A DNA stretch of 64,000 nt, from contig CAZSSM010000034.1 of assembly GCA_964609385.1 (NCBI GenBank), forward strand, positions 1-64,000, read 5' to 3'. The stretch is from CAZSSM01 sp964609385 (GTDB lineage Bacteria; Planctomycetota; Planctomycetia; Isosphaerales; Isosphaeraceae). The notes below the pieces were generated by a model. It ran no database searches, was not told where the DNA came from, and saw nothing but the letters and a program-made list of their open reading frames with translations. The translations under genes were made by a program, and so were the position numbers. Shown here piece after piece: positions 55,651 to 64,000 of this stretch. Every line of letters begins with the position of its first letter. Within the stretch, counting starts at the first letter, position 1.

Positions 55651-56253
55651 ATGATTAAGCACCTGATGACCCGCATGCTCCTGACCCTGACCGTCGGCAC
55701 GCTGCTCGGCCTAGTCGTCTTCGCCGGTGAGGCGTCGGCCCAGCGCGGTCGGGGCCTCGGCTCTCGGGGGGACTCGCCCCGCATCCGCCTGGACGTCGGC
55801 GTCCCGCAATCTTCTGTGGATCCCGGGTTCCTGCCCGGCCCCGGCGTCGGGCCGACCTGCCCGCAAGACCCTGTGGTCCCGACCGGGTTCGGCAAAGGCG
55901 TGGTTGGCCCGGGCATCGGCGGTCCGAGCACCAAGTTCCTCCGACCCGGCATCGGCGGCCCGGGCTTCGGGATCCGGTTCTCCCCGACCTGGGGCATGCA
56001 ATACCAGGTGGTCCGGACCACCTTCGGCGCGGCCATTCAGGTCCAGCAGACCCAGTTCGGCGGACCGGCCTCGCGGACCGGCCTGGAGCCCGGCGACCTG
56101 ATCCTGAGCATCGATCGACGACCGATCGTCCGGGCCTCCCGTCAGCTCGAGTGCGCTCGCGGTCGCACTCGCCTGACCGTCGTCGATGTCCGGACCGGTC
56201 GCACCATCCGGACCGTCGCCTTCCTCGGACGATTCGGCCCACGCTTCCCCTGA
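55651..56253 (+). CDS. Small secreted PDZ-domain protein
   Basis: A 200-residue protein with a signal peptide (about residues 1-30, cleaved after GEASAQ). Residues about 35-110 are Gly/Pro-rich (repeats of GPGIGGP/RPGIGGPGFG). Residues about 115-195 form a PDZ-like domain: FGGPASRTGLEPGDLILSIDRRPIV is the typical segment preceding the ligand groove, and RTRLTVVDVRTGRTIRTVAFL supplies the closing strands. It has no protease domain, so it is probably a binding or scaffolding protein in the periplasm. GGAGGA before the ATG at 55651 decides the start. A good intrinsic terminator follows. Confidence 0.82.
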   Translation: MIKHLMTRMLLTLTVGTLLGLVVFAGEASAQRGRGLGSRGDSPRIRLDVGVPQSSVDPGFLPGPGVGPTCPQDPVVPTGFGKGVVGPGIGGPSTKFLRPGIGGPGFGIRFSPTWGMQYQVVRTTFGAAIQVQQTQFGGPASRTGLEPGDLILSIDRRPIVRASRQLECARGRTRLTVVDVRTGRTIRTVAFLGRFGPRFP

Positions 56254-56277
56254 TCGAATCGAGACCAACCCGACCTG

Positions 56278-56376
56278 ACCCGACGATCGAAGAAACAGAC
56301 AACCTCACTCTCGTCGACGCTGGGGACTCGGACACATTCCGGGTTCCCAGCGTTTTTCATTTCCGGACACGAGACC
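56278..56376. repeat. Intergenic repeat, copy 1
   Basis: About 99 bases similar to 57024-57118. Shared blocks in order are CCCGACGATCGA, AGGGG/TGGGG, CGGACAC, TTCCGGGTT, CGTTTT and CATTTCCG. It contains the terminator hairpin of the PDZ gene. Confidence 0.7.
56317..56357 (+). terminator. Rho-independent terminator of the PDZ-protein gene
   Basis: ACGCTGGG at 56317-56324 pairs with CCCAGCGT at 56346-56353, the inner part (ACTCGG / CCGGGT) pairs as well, and a T-run follows. It lies about 65 bases after the stop at 56253. This is the best intrinsic terminator in the window. Confidence 0.8.
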
Positions 56377-56445
56377 GGATCGGCAGACTCGTCGAGGCTA
56401 CATCAACTCCCAAGAGCGTTCGAGCCGTCCTCGATCCTAACCACA

Positions 56446-56907
56446 TCAGATGACCAGGATATGTTCGTCGTCTCCGGCTTCGGCGACTACTTCGACCTCA
56501 TACAGGAGGTCGTTCTCGAGTCCGGTTCGGCGGACGACCAGTTTCGGCTCGCAAGGTTCGAGGTCCGACCGCTCGATATCGTCGTCTTCTTCGTCATCTT
56601 CCAGCACGACGGGATCTTCCAATTGACGACGGAGGTCGTAGAGGAACGATGCCCGCCGTCGATGGATCGCCTCCCACAATTCGAACATCCGCTCATCCGA
56701 GTCATGGTGGCCTCGCACGGCAACTTGGATTGGGAACTCGACCGGGAGGGTCAGCTCGTCCACCAGGTCCTCGGGCCGATCCCAGACGATGCGGAGCTTG
56801 TCCTCGTCGGCCTCGAGCGACCATTCTCCGATCCGGTCGAGCTGTTTCCGGAGCTCGGGGGATCCCTCCTCGCTCAGCCGCGCCGTCGGTTTCTTCGGTT
56901 TCGCCAT
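56446..56907 (-). CDS. Small acidic hypothetical protein
   Basis: A 153-residue hydrophilic protein. The N-terminus is basic (MAKPKKPTARLSEEG). The middle contains EDLVDELTLPVEFPIQVAVRGHHDSDERMFELWEAIHRRRASFLYDLRRQLEDP, and the acidic segment VVLEDDEEDDDIERSD precedes a beta-rich end (LVVRRTGLENDLLYEVEVVAE). No family is recognised and no catalytic motif is visible. GGGGGG precedes the ATG. It is flanked on both sides by copies of the 95-99-base intergenic repeat. Confidence 0.6.
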   Translation of the reverse strand: MAKPKKPTARLSEEGSPELRKQLDRIGEWSLEADEDKLRIVWDRPEDLVDELTLPVEFPIQVAVRGHHDSDERMFELWEAIHRRRASFLYDLRRQLEDPVVLEDDEEDDDIERSDLEPCEPKLVVRRTGLENDLLYEVEVVAEAGDDEHILVI

Positions 56908-57023
56908 CGGCCCCCCCCTCTCTCGTGCCGAACCCCCGAGCCCAGCGGACCTGCACCGTCCGATGACTTCCTCAGTCGCTTCGCCTCACGCCCCCCTAAC
57001 TAAGCGGGGCCAACCCGATCCGC

Positions 57024-57118
57024 CCCGACGATCGAGGAACGAACATCTTCAACTTTATTGACACAGGGGCCCCGGACACGTTCCGGGTTCACGGCGTTTT
57101 CATTTCCGCGCACGCGAA
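57024..57118. repeat. Intergenic repeat, copy 2
   Basis: About 95 bases matching copy 1 at 56278-56376 in block order and sequence. It contains its own hairpin (CCCGGA at 57071-57076 with TCCGGG at 57082-57087). It lies directly downstream of the NACHT-nuclease gene. Confidence 0.7.
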
Positions 57119-57166
57119 CAAGCCCAATTCCATCGATCCTGTTAAGCCTTACTCGTTGACTTTCAG

Positions 57167-60100
57167 CTATCTCAAAGCAGCGTCCAACACCAGAGCCCTC
57201 ACCCGGAATCCCTGGTCTCTCGACGACAGCTCATTAGCCTGCTCATCGAGTTCTAAACGAGCAATCTCTAATGTACTCCACTTCGGCCTATGATTTGATT
57301 TTAATTTTTCCGGATCTGGAATACTCATCCAGATAACGACATACAGCCCGTGGGTCGCACCGAGCTGTGGGATATAGCGATCGAACAACTGGTCCTTCAT
57401 ACCAGATTTGACCTGACGATTGCACGATAGTTTGACCTCGATTGGAACCCGGATTCCACTTCCAGAGCTAGTCCCTCGTGCGGAAGCCTGCACCAACACA
57501 TCGAGCTCAGACCCAGGTTCGCCCCCCTCTGCGCATGTCGTTCGTCTATGGATCTCTACCTCTCGATCAGCGGTAATCGCGTATTGCTTAAAGTACTCCC
57601 GGACTGCGCCGCAAAGTTTGCTGGATACATGTTCCTCCGCTTTCGGACTCGGTAGTGAATCACCATGTCGATTCCATAGATCTTCAACGCTTACACTGCC
57701 GTCTTGCCGGATCCTGCGAGCGTAGTCTTCAAGTGCGGCCACGATGCCGTCCAGCACGTCGTCTTCCGATCGAATAAGCCGCATCTCCTGCGACGAAAGC
57801 ATAGACGAGATTGTGTCAATGGGAATCGGGATCCATTGCGAAAGCCGATACGACCGTTCAGCCCTCGCTCGAGGACGTCGCAGCCACGGGTATTGCGGTC
57901 CGAACCGCTGTTCGAGTCGACACAATGCATTGATAGCCTCAAGATCATCTCGATTACCTAGGTCTGAAATGAGTTGCTTCCTGAGGGCACGTGCAGAGTC
58001 ATCGGGACTAAACCAATATGCTCCCTTGTGTTCGGGGTCGTTCTCCGGCGGAAAGAGATGAACTAGATGGCCGGCGAGTTCTCCCATTTGCGACACCGAA
58101 AGCGATTCGATTCGACGATTGGTCTCGTAATCATCAGCAAACCGCTCCAAAACCTGTCGACCATGCTGTTCGTTGTCTCGCACGAACCGAGACACCTGCG
58201 GCCATGCGTCGGATACGCATTCAAATAGAAGAGACACCGCCGCGTTGATCGCCGGAGATTCGTCGTCGTCGGGTCCCGACTCAGACAACAGCGAGACACA
58301 AATAGTGGTTGCATCACCTGGAGCGCGGGACAGTACGAACCTTGCAACCGCCACAATGTTAGATGCCACTACTTCGCGATTAGAGAGCAGTTGGCACAGC
58401 ATCTCATCTAGAACAGGATCGCGAATGCGACGCGTCATTTGAAGCAAATCAGGCAGCAGCCCATCACTACCTGTTCCGCCGCATGAAGCCAGGCGAACAA
58501 TTACATCTCTGACGCTCTGGGGCGCTGCTTTATAGAGCATCGAGAAGATTGTCTGTTTCGGGTCGTCTGTCTCGCCATGCATGTGCATTCTAAGTTCCCT
58601 TAGGATGTACCAGCACCACCGTTGCCACCAACTGAGTCGGAGCGAGTGGAACCATGCTGGATCAACCTCGAGAACAAGCCACATCGCGGACATGCAACCA
58701 TGGAGTATCGATTCCAAGCGTTCTTCGTGGCACGTCTCATGATCATCAACCTCTTCTGAGGTCAATAAACGCTTTGCTGCGTCAACGATTCTGCACTTCG
58801 TGTCATCGTCAGCCTCTATCCATCCTGGAGAGCGGGTGAGAAATCGCTCGAGACTGCACTCTGTGCTCGTGGGCTCGAGGGTCAACACCCAGCAGAGATT
58901 GAAGAAGAATCTGGGGTCCTCAGCCTCGGCTCGGGTCAAGTATTGCAGCACGAGTTCTCGCGGCGGATGGTCTAGCCTGGTTGAAGTATCTGACTCTTCC
59001 GGCTCATGCATCAGTCTCCATTCCTCGCGGAGTCGCGACGCCTGATCCGACTCTAAGTGGATCAATATGGGACAGACGAGCACGGAACACACGGGCTCTT
59101 GCTCACGCACGAGCAGCCAAGCATCGACATAGTCGGATCGCGTCATCCATGGAAGCGATCGCGCAAGTTCCAAATAGCACGTCCTCCTGACCATCGGTAA
59201 GACCTCATCGCAGCCACGCCTCAAAAGCCATCGAAAGTCATCGAGAACGCGCATTCCCGGCGTCCTATCGGCGATCCGCAAGAGGTCGAGCGGCTCCTCA
59301 GCGGCCTTGGCAAGAGCATCAATTAGCTGATGTCGGATGGTCATCTCGGACGCCAGGGGTGTGGTGAGTTCTATCTCGGCGCCATTCCACGAGGATTCGA
59401 TCGTTCGAAGAGGACTTAGAGGTGAAGGGATAGGAATGTGGCTCGACGCACAGTGCTGGAGTAACTCGACAAGTGCAGCCTCTACGTTCGGATCGTCCAA
59501 CCTACGAAGTGCCGCGTGGGCCATCCGGATCACAATCCGGTGAGCGGGGTCGCTGTCCCCATGCCTCGATACGTGGCATCGAGCCCATCGAAGCCCATCG
59601 ACCAGATGACCGTCTGCACAGAAACCTTCACCATCAAGTTCCTGAAGAAGAATGAAATACGAGCCAAAGAATGACGTGTTTGATCTGGGCGTTAGCTTGG
59701 ACAGCAGCTCTGGCACGGTGAGTCGCGTTGGCCAATTGCAGCGGATTGCTAGCCCCTTGAGCTCATTGTTTTCGTCGCCCGGTACACCGTCCGCAAGAGG
59801 CTTCAGCCGTTCTCGAGAAGCATCCGATCCGATATTCAGCAACGCATTTGCTGCCGCTACCCGTATATGATTCGAAGCTGTTTCGTCGAGCGCGAGCTCG
59901 GCTAGATCCTCGCTCATTGAGGCGAGTTGCCAGCTCTGGATAAGCTGGATGACGTACTCCTGGACATCATCACAGCCGGCCGCTCTTTCTTGGAGCATTG
60001 GTCGGAGATCGTCTTCAACGTTTTCGTACTGAAAGCCACGTAGTTCCAGTTCTCCGTGACTCAATAATTCGTCCGTCATGTGGCCTTTACGGACCCGATC

Positions 60101-61327
60101 GAGCAGGCTACATGTGGCGATCTGTCGCAATCCGAAATCGGCGACATCGGACAGTCCGACTACTTCTGGGTCATAGCGGGCGAGCCATGATGCGAGTGTT
60201 TCGTTCGACATAGCGGCGAACGACGCGGTCTCTCGAAGTGGACCGGCGACACCATTTTCCCATCCTGCGGGGCTCGCTAGTAGCGAGCGTGCCTGATGCG
60301 GCAGCATTCGCGCCAGTCGCCGGCCGGCCAAATACTCGGCGAACTGACGATGCCCGAAGCGGAACGATGCAGAGGACTCAGAATCACAGAGCCCGGACGA
60401 TCCGACGGCCTGGAGCAGTTTTCGGTTCAGAGATGCTGCACCGTCATTGATGGCAGACAACTCTATCCATTTTAGAGAACCGTCCACGGTATCATCATGG
60501 AGCCCTACTGTATCGAACCCCGTCAGAATAGTATAGCAGGCTAGCCGCTCGGCTGCTGCAAGCAGTTCTTCCGGATCAAAAGGCAAGTGGGTTCCGATCT
60601 CAAAACGTTCATAGCGATCGGCTGCAAGCGTGCGTAGCCCATCCTCGAACAGTTTCGACAGAGTTGACGGCAGGCGCTCGGACTCTTCAAAGATTCTGAA
60701 TAACATCAGAAGTGTCAGGGGCTGCCTCGCCAGAGATTCCGCACGTCGTGATGCGATCTCAGCGACGAATTGGGCGGCATCGAAATTAGAGACCTGGGCG
60801 GCGGTCTGGATGTCGTTATCGGTCAGTGGTTGGAGTATCGCTCTGATGAATCCACCATCCCCCGCATACTCATCGAGTACCGTTGTGAGCTCTTCGGGCC
60901 AGACTGCGGAGCGACATGAGATTCGCACCGCAGCGCCAGTGTCACGGAGCACGTTCTTGAGCCATTCACGGATGGCAAGCCATGATTGCCGTAGCGGCAC
61001 CATGGCTTCGTCAAGTGCGTCGAGATATATGACCGTGTTTTTTGTAGCCCCCTCGGCTAGCCGGCCGAGCTGGCAAGACAGTTCTTCGCTCGATCCGGAG
61101 TGCTCCGCCAAACGACGGAAGTGGACATCCTTGCCCGCTTTTCGCTCATCATCAGCAAGGCGATCGGATTCGAACGTCTTCCCCGAACCGGCCGCCCCAA
61201 GCATTGCGACACACTTGTATGACGAGAGGTCGATGGTGCGAACCTTTACCGGTTCTTCGTTGGGTCGATGCTCGAGCCACTGTCGTTCGAATTGCCAGGT
61301 GACGCCAGTAGACGTGGTCGATGACAT
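57167..61327 (-). CDS. NACHT-type STAND NTPase with helical repeats and C-terminal PD-(D/E)XK nuclease-like domain
   Basis: A 1386-residue soluble protein. The NTPase is at the N-terminus: Walker A GAAGSGKT (44-51), Walker B VIYLDALDEA (D103-E107) and ISCRSAVW as a sensor segment, the NACHT pattern. A winged-helix-like region with FGHRQFAEYLAGRRLARML follows near 335. A long alpha-helical region (about 400-1200, with HEAT-like stretches such as ASNHIRVAAANALLNIG) probably senses the trigger. The C-terminal 160 residues contain SELDVLVQA (D1276) and PIEVKLS (E1297, K1299), the D...ExK core of PD-(D/E)XK nucleases. The likely role is antiviral defence by regulated DNA cleavage and cell arrest. 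The gene is visibly poorer in GC than its neighbours and uses A/T-ending codons, suggesting horizontal transfer. Confidence 0.82.
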   Translation of the reverse strand: MSSTTSTGVTWQFERQWLEHRPNEEPVKVRTIDLSSYKCVAMLGAAGSGKTFESDRLADDERKAGKDVHFRRLAEHSGSSEELSCQLGRLAEGATKNTVIYLDALDEAMVPLRQSWLAIREWLKNVLRDTGAAVRISCRSAVWPEELTTVLDEYAGDGGFIRAILQPLTDNDIQTAAQVSNFDAAQFVAEIASRRAESLARQPLTLLMLFRIFEESERLPSTLSKLFEDGLRTLAADRYERFEIGTHLPFDPEELLAAAERLACYTILTGFDTVGLHDDTVDGSLKWIELSAINDGAASLNRKLLQAVGSSGLCDSESSASFRFGHRQFAEYLAGRRLARMLPHQARSLLASPAGWENGVAGPLRETASFAAMSNETLASWLARYDPEVVGLSDVADFGLRQIATCSLLDRVRKGHMTDELLSHGELELRGFQYENVEDDLRPMLQERAAGCDDVQEYVIQLIQSWQLASMSEDLAELALDETASNHIRVAAANALLNIGSDASRERLKPLADGVPGDENNELKGLAIRCNWPTRLTVPELLSKLTPRSNTSFFGSYFILLQELDGEGFCADGHLVDGLRWARCHVSRHGDSDPAHRIVIRMAHAALRRLDDPNVEAALVELLQHCASSHIPIPSPLSPLRTIESSWNGAEIELTTPLASEMTIRHQLIDALAKAAEEPLDLLRIADRTPGMRVLDDFRWLLRRGCDEVLPMVRRTCYLELARSLPWMTRSDYVDAWLLVREQEPVCSVLVCPILIHLESDQASRLREEWRLMHEPEESDTSTRLDHPPRELVLQYLTRAEAEDPRFFFNLCWVLTLEPTSTECSLERFLTRSPGWIEADDDTKCRIVDAAKRLLTSEEVDDHETCHEERLESILHGCMSAMWLVLEVDPAWFHSLRLSWWQRWCWYILRELRMHMHGETDDPKQTIFSMLYKAAPQSVRDVIVRLASCGGTGSDGLLPDLLQMTRRIRDPVLDEMLCQLLSNREVVASNIVAVARFVLSRAPGDATTICVSLLSESGPDDDESPAINAAVSLLFECVSDAWPQVSRFVRDNEQHGRQVLERFADDYETNRRIESLSVSQMGELAGHLVHLFPPENDPEHKGAYWFSPDDSARALRKQLISDLGNRDDLEAINALCRLEQRFGPQYPWLRRPRARAERSYRLSQWIPIPIDTISSMLSSQEMRLIRSEDDVLDGIVAALEDYARRIRQDGSVSVEDLWNRHGDSLPSPKAEEHVSSKLCGAVREYFKQYAITADREVEIHRRTTCAEGGEPGSELDVLVQASARGTSSGSGIRVPIEVKLSCNRQVKSGMKDQLFDRYIPQLGATHGLYVVIWMSIPDPEKLKSNHRPKWSTLEIARLELDEQANELSSRDQGFRVRALVLDAALR

Positions 61328-61689
61328 ACGTTCACCAACGATTATCTATAGGAACTTTCGAAACTGAATGTCAGGAGCTGAATATAGTAACCAGCTAGAA
61401 GTTATCGTACTATCGATCATCCTCCGAGGCAAGCGAGTATACGTTGGCCATCTCGCTCCATTGTATGAGGATGGCGAAAATTATTCAGATCGAAGTGCCG
61501 GAGGGCGAGATCCGCTTGTCCTGATCGTTCTGATGGAATGGCTGGGCGAGCCGGATCGTCGAGGCCCTGGAGAAAATCCTGTGAACGCTTCGCCTCAATC
61601 ACTTGATCCTATCTGTGGTGGGCCGGTCTTCGCGCTGGGGCGGGGGTGGCCGACCGGTGGGATCAGGAGCATCGGGGAGATGGTTCGGG
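61328..61689. other. Intergenic region between divergent NACHT and HTH genes
   Basis: About 360 bases. The first 180 are A/T-rich, like the NACHT gene, and composition changes to high-GC near 61500. This may mark the edge of a transferred segment. No credible gene was seen. Confidence 0.5.
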
Positions 61690-62637
61690 ATGGATGGCAC
61701 GGGTCCCAGTTGCGAGGTCATCGCGGCGATCTGTCAGGGCATTCGTGCCGGCTGGGGAGTCCCCCGGGCCTGTATGGCCGTCGGCGTCGATGAGCCGACC
61801 ATCCAGCGATGGATGGCGCACGGCGAGGTGGCCTATCTCGAAGGGCGGTTCGAGGACCCCTATGCGGTCTCCTATGTCGCCTTTCGACGGGCTTGTAACG
61901 CGGCTCGGGCCTCGGGGTTCCGTCTCGGACTGCGTGGGCGAGAGCCGAACACGTCGCGACCGAACGGATCGCCGGAGCGCCTCGGCAAACCGAACAGGAC
62001 AAATTCGCACTCTTCGGATGACCCGGCGTTGAGGCCATCGGGGAATCCGGCGACCCGATCTTCGAGCGAGCCGGTTTCGCTGGCCCGGTTGGTCGTGGCC
62101 GAGGCTCCGATCGAGATCGTCTATGGGGCGCGACCGGCATGGGTCTATGGACCCGATCCCGAGCGGCACCGGGACGCGTCGGCACGTCGATCGGAAGTCG
62201 TGGAGCCTGAAGCAGACGGGACGCCCGCGGCAATCGTGACCGAGGCCGAGCCTCCGGAGGGGGCCGAGACGGCGATCCCAGCGCCGGCTGGGGGTGAGCC
62301 GTCAGGTGCGAATCGCGATGCGCCGACCTGGGCGATCCTCGTGGCCTTGACTATTAAGCTGGTGTTGCTGATCGCCACCTTCGCGATGATCGCCGCGACA
62401 ATTCTGATCGCGACGGCTGTTTTCGTCGTGGTCTGCCCGATCCGGCTCGCTTTGGCGTTGGCTTACCGTTGGCGGGTCGGCGTCCGGGCGTTGTGGGGTG
62501 GAGGAGCCGAAGGATGCCCGTGCCCCGTCGCATGGGCATCGCGAGGGACCGTCCATCGATCGATTTTCGTGGTCCGTCCCGATCGGAGGCTCGGGGCGTT
62601 GGCGTGGACGGGACGCTCGCTGCCTCAACGGGAATGA
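61690..62637 (+). CDS. HTH-like protein with C-terminal membrane helices
   Basis: A 315-residue protein. Residues about 8-40 (CEVIAAICQGIRAGWGVPRACMAVGVDEPTIQRWMAHGE) look like a helix-turn-helix of the kind found in terminase small subunits and Hin-like recombinases. The middle is low-complexity and rich in Pro, Ser and Glu. Residues about 215-260 (WAILVALTIKLVLLIATFAMIAATILIATAVFVVVCPIRLALALAY) form one or two membrane helices. The combination suggests a membrane-tethered DNA-binding or regulatory protein, but the family is not recognised. The last 50 residues are basic and may not be conserved. GGGGAG ten bases before the ATG at 61690 is an acceptable ribosome site. Confidence 0.5.
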   Translation: MDGTGPSCEVIAAICQGIRAGWGVPRACMAVGVDEPTIQRWMAHGEVAYLEGRFEDPYAVSYVAFRRACNAARASGFRLGLRGREPNTSRPNGSPERLGKPNRTNSHSSDDPALRPSGNPATRSSSEPVSLARLVVAEAPIEIVYGARPAWVYGPDPERHRDASARRSEVVEPEADGTPAAIVTEAEPPEGAETAIPAPAGGEPSGANRDAPTWAILVALTIKLVLLIATFAMIAATILIATAVFVVVCPIRLALALAYRWRVGVRALWGGGAEGCPCPVAWASRGTVHRSIFVVRPDRRLGALAWTGRSLPQRE

Positions 62638-63426
62638 TCAGCTCGACTCCCCAGAATACCGCCGGGCCAGCGCCCGCGCATCGGACCGCTCGACGTGTCC
62701 GACCCGCCATCCGTTGGGGTCGAGCAGACGCGTCGAGACGTCGACACGATGCCCGCGTCGCGCGCTGAGATCGGCCGGAAGGGGGCGTCGGAGCGGGCTC
62801 GAGATCGGGTCCACGACCGCGAGGAGTGGGGGCTCTTTGGCAATCCGGGGTCACACGGATCGAGACATCGGCCGATTCTCATACGATCGGCCGAGAGGGT
62901 TTCGCATGCGCCGAGGCGGAGAACCGGTTCGGGTTGTAACGGCTGCGACCCGGCATCGACGAGTAAAAACGGCCGGAAAGTCGGGAACGGAAAGTCAGGG
63001 GGGGCGGGTTGGAGGTGGGATCGGGGGACGACCACGGCCTACGCGCGATCTACTTGTCCGGCGTTCGAGCCGCGACGGCGGACGGATCCAGGTTTGATCA
63101 ACTTGTCGGGGCTCTGTCGGGGGGCCAGTTCTCGGGGATGACCTTGTTGAGCCGTTCTTTGGAGGGCAGTCCGATGGTTGGCGATCTCGAGACTTCGGAA
63201 CCGGGGTCTGCTCCGCTCCGCGTCGCAGTCCCCAGCCACCCACTCGGTGGGCCGAAGGCGGAAACAGATCGGACCTCAAAGGCCAGCCGGTGAGCAAGCC
63301 GTCAGGGGGAGCAACCGGCCGGTGGGCCGCATCGAGACATCCCCCTGAGGCTTACTTTTTGAGTACCGGATTTCCTTAACTAAATATTTTAATCATTGAT
63401 ATTATTAATTTAACAAAAATATTATT
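62638..63426. other. Intergenic region upstream of the HTH gene end and RND permease end
   Basis: About 790 bases. Overlapping short frames on both strands lack ribosome sites and family resemblance. The inverted repeat copy B lies near 63174-63252, and 63355-63425 is strikingly A/T-rich beside the permease stop. Confidence 0.45.
63174..63252 (-). repeat. Dispersed repeat, copy B (inverted)
   Basis: The minus strand here reads GGTGGCTGGGGAC, GCGACGC, GCGGAGCAGACC, GTCTCGAGA, GCCAACC, matching copy A at 55191-55266 in order with small gaps. Confidence 0.6.
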
Positions 63427-64000
63427 TCACTCGTACTCATCGTTTGGATCGTCATCGCGATCGATCCGGGCGGTCAGGCCGAAGTCGTCGAGGACGACGT
63501 AGAGGCAGGGGATGACCAGGAGGACCAAAAGGGTCGAGGCGATCAGGCCGAAGACGATGCTGATGGCCAACGGGATCAGGATCTGGGCCTGGAGGCTCCG
63601 CTCGAACATTAAGGGGAGCAGGCCGGCCACGGTCGTCAGGGACGTCATGAGAATGGCGCGGAAGCGTTCGCGGCTGGCGCGGCCGGCGGCCGAATCGGAC
63701 GGCACACCCTCGGCGCGGGCCCGCTTGAGGAAGACGACCAAGAGGATCGAGTCGTTGACCACCACGCCCGACAGCGCGATGAAGCCGAGGATGCCCGGCA
63801 TGGTCAGGTCGTACCCCATCAACAGGTGTCCCCAGATCACGCCGACCAGCGCGAACGGAATGGCCACCATCACGATCAACGGCTCGACATAGCTGCGGAA
63901 CTGGAAGGAGAGCAGGATGAAGATGCCGAGCATGCCGAGGCCCATGCCGCGGACCATCGAACCGCGCGTCTTGGCCGCCTCGGCGGTCTCGCCCTCGAGT
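63427..64000 (-). CDS. RND-type efflux permease, C-terminal end (truncated by window)
   Basis: The frame stays open to the right edge, so only about 190 C-terminal residues are seen. They show the RND pattern: LLSFQFRSYVEPLIVMVAIPFALVGVIWGHLLMG, GFIALSGVVVNDSILLVVFLKRAR (the VVVNDSILLV helix typical of AcrB/HAE1 permeases), LMTSLTTVAGLLPLM, and LASTLLVLLVIPCLYVVLDD. Such pumps use the proton gradient to export drugs, metals or other compounds across the envelope, usually with a membrane-fusion partner not visible here. The end is an acidic hydrophilic tail. Confidence 0.88.
   Translation of the reverse strand, partial: LEGETAEAAKTRGSMVRGMGLGMLGIFILLSFQFRSYVEPLIVMVAIPFALVGVIWGHLLMGYDLTMPGILGFIALSGVVVNDSILLVVFLKRARAEGVPSDSAAGRASRERFRAILMTSLTTVAGLLPLMFERSLQAQILIPLAISIVFGLIASTLLVLLVIPCLYVVLDDFGLTARIDRDDDPNDEYE

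Noticed and set aside
57061..57110. A terminator for the NACHT gene
   Set aside because: The hairpin at 57071-57087 is real but has no T-run on the minus strand, so it cannot be called an intrinsic terminator of that gene with confidence.
62695..63293. Overlapping short frames that could be genes
   Set aside because: No ribosome sites, no compositional bias and no recognised motifs; they sit in a region already holding a dispersed repeat.

Overview
The window looks like a chromosomal segment of a planctomycete, most likely an Isosphaeraceae-type lineage. Base composition is high-GC overall. Markers of that group are a DUF1559 pseudopilin-like protein, a sulfatase, a giant secreted protein with a planctomycete LEPR-XLL-like N-terminus, an ECF sigma factor next to a membrane Ser/Thr kinase, a redoxin/cytochrome c/copper-monooxygenase-type fusion, and several secreted proteins of unknown function. 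This assignment rests on gene content only. No rRNA, tRNA, CRISPR array, insertion sequence or phage block was recognised.

Layout. 0-5.7 kb: an edge-truncated membrane spermidine-synthase-like gene, an NYN/LOTUS RNA-binding nuclease-type gene, a SnoaL-like secreted protein and a class I aminotransferase. 5.7-11.5 kb: a minus-strand run of two GT-C (family 39-like) membrane glycosyltransferases translationally coupled to each other and preceded by a short ArgA-like acetyltransferase, then a tyrosine phosphatase. 11.7-13.1 kb: a RES/Xre-type toxin-antitoxin pair whose toxin is interrupted by an in-frame stop. 13.4-16 kb: a DisA_N-like (diadenylate-cyclase-fold) gene overlapping miaA. 16-25.4 kb: secreted proteins (Pro-rich/DUF11, sulfatase, and a 1514-residue protein with five exact-length 151-residue repeats followed by a G8 domain). 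25.7-34.2 kb: five tightly packed genes forming a MoxR-vWA-beta-propeller (bpX-type) ternary conflict system. 34.3-45.3 kb: deacetylase-like, small membrane, YncE/phosphoesterase, SprT-like, PepSY, DUF1559 and GlpX genes. 45.9-51.5 kb: a frameshifted tandem DUF1254/DUF1214 gene, the redoxin/cytochrome fusion and a Tyr-rich secreted peptide. 51.6-56.9 kb: kinase, ECF sigma factor, PDZ protein and a small acidic protein. 57.2-61.3 kb: a visibly lower-GC gene for a 1386-residue NACHT-type NTPase with a C-terminal PD-(D/E)XK nuclease-like domain. 61.7-64 kb: an HTH/membrane protein and the C-terminus of an RND efflux permease.

The two most interesting loci are the bpX-type ternary system, where a degenerate vWA-like domain is fused to a beta-propeller, and the NACHT-nuclease gene, whose domain order (NTPase first, nuclease last) is the reverse of the best-known Avs antiviral proteins. 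Both are probably defence or conflict systems. The NACHT locus is bracketed by degenerate dispersed repeats: an inverted pair about 8 kb apart and a direct pair about 0.75 kb apart. The DisA_N-like/miaA overlap and the stop-interrupted RES toxin lie next to each other and also deserve attention. Several convergent gene pairs are separated by clean hairpins that I interpret as bidirectional terminators.
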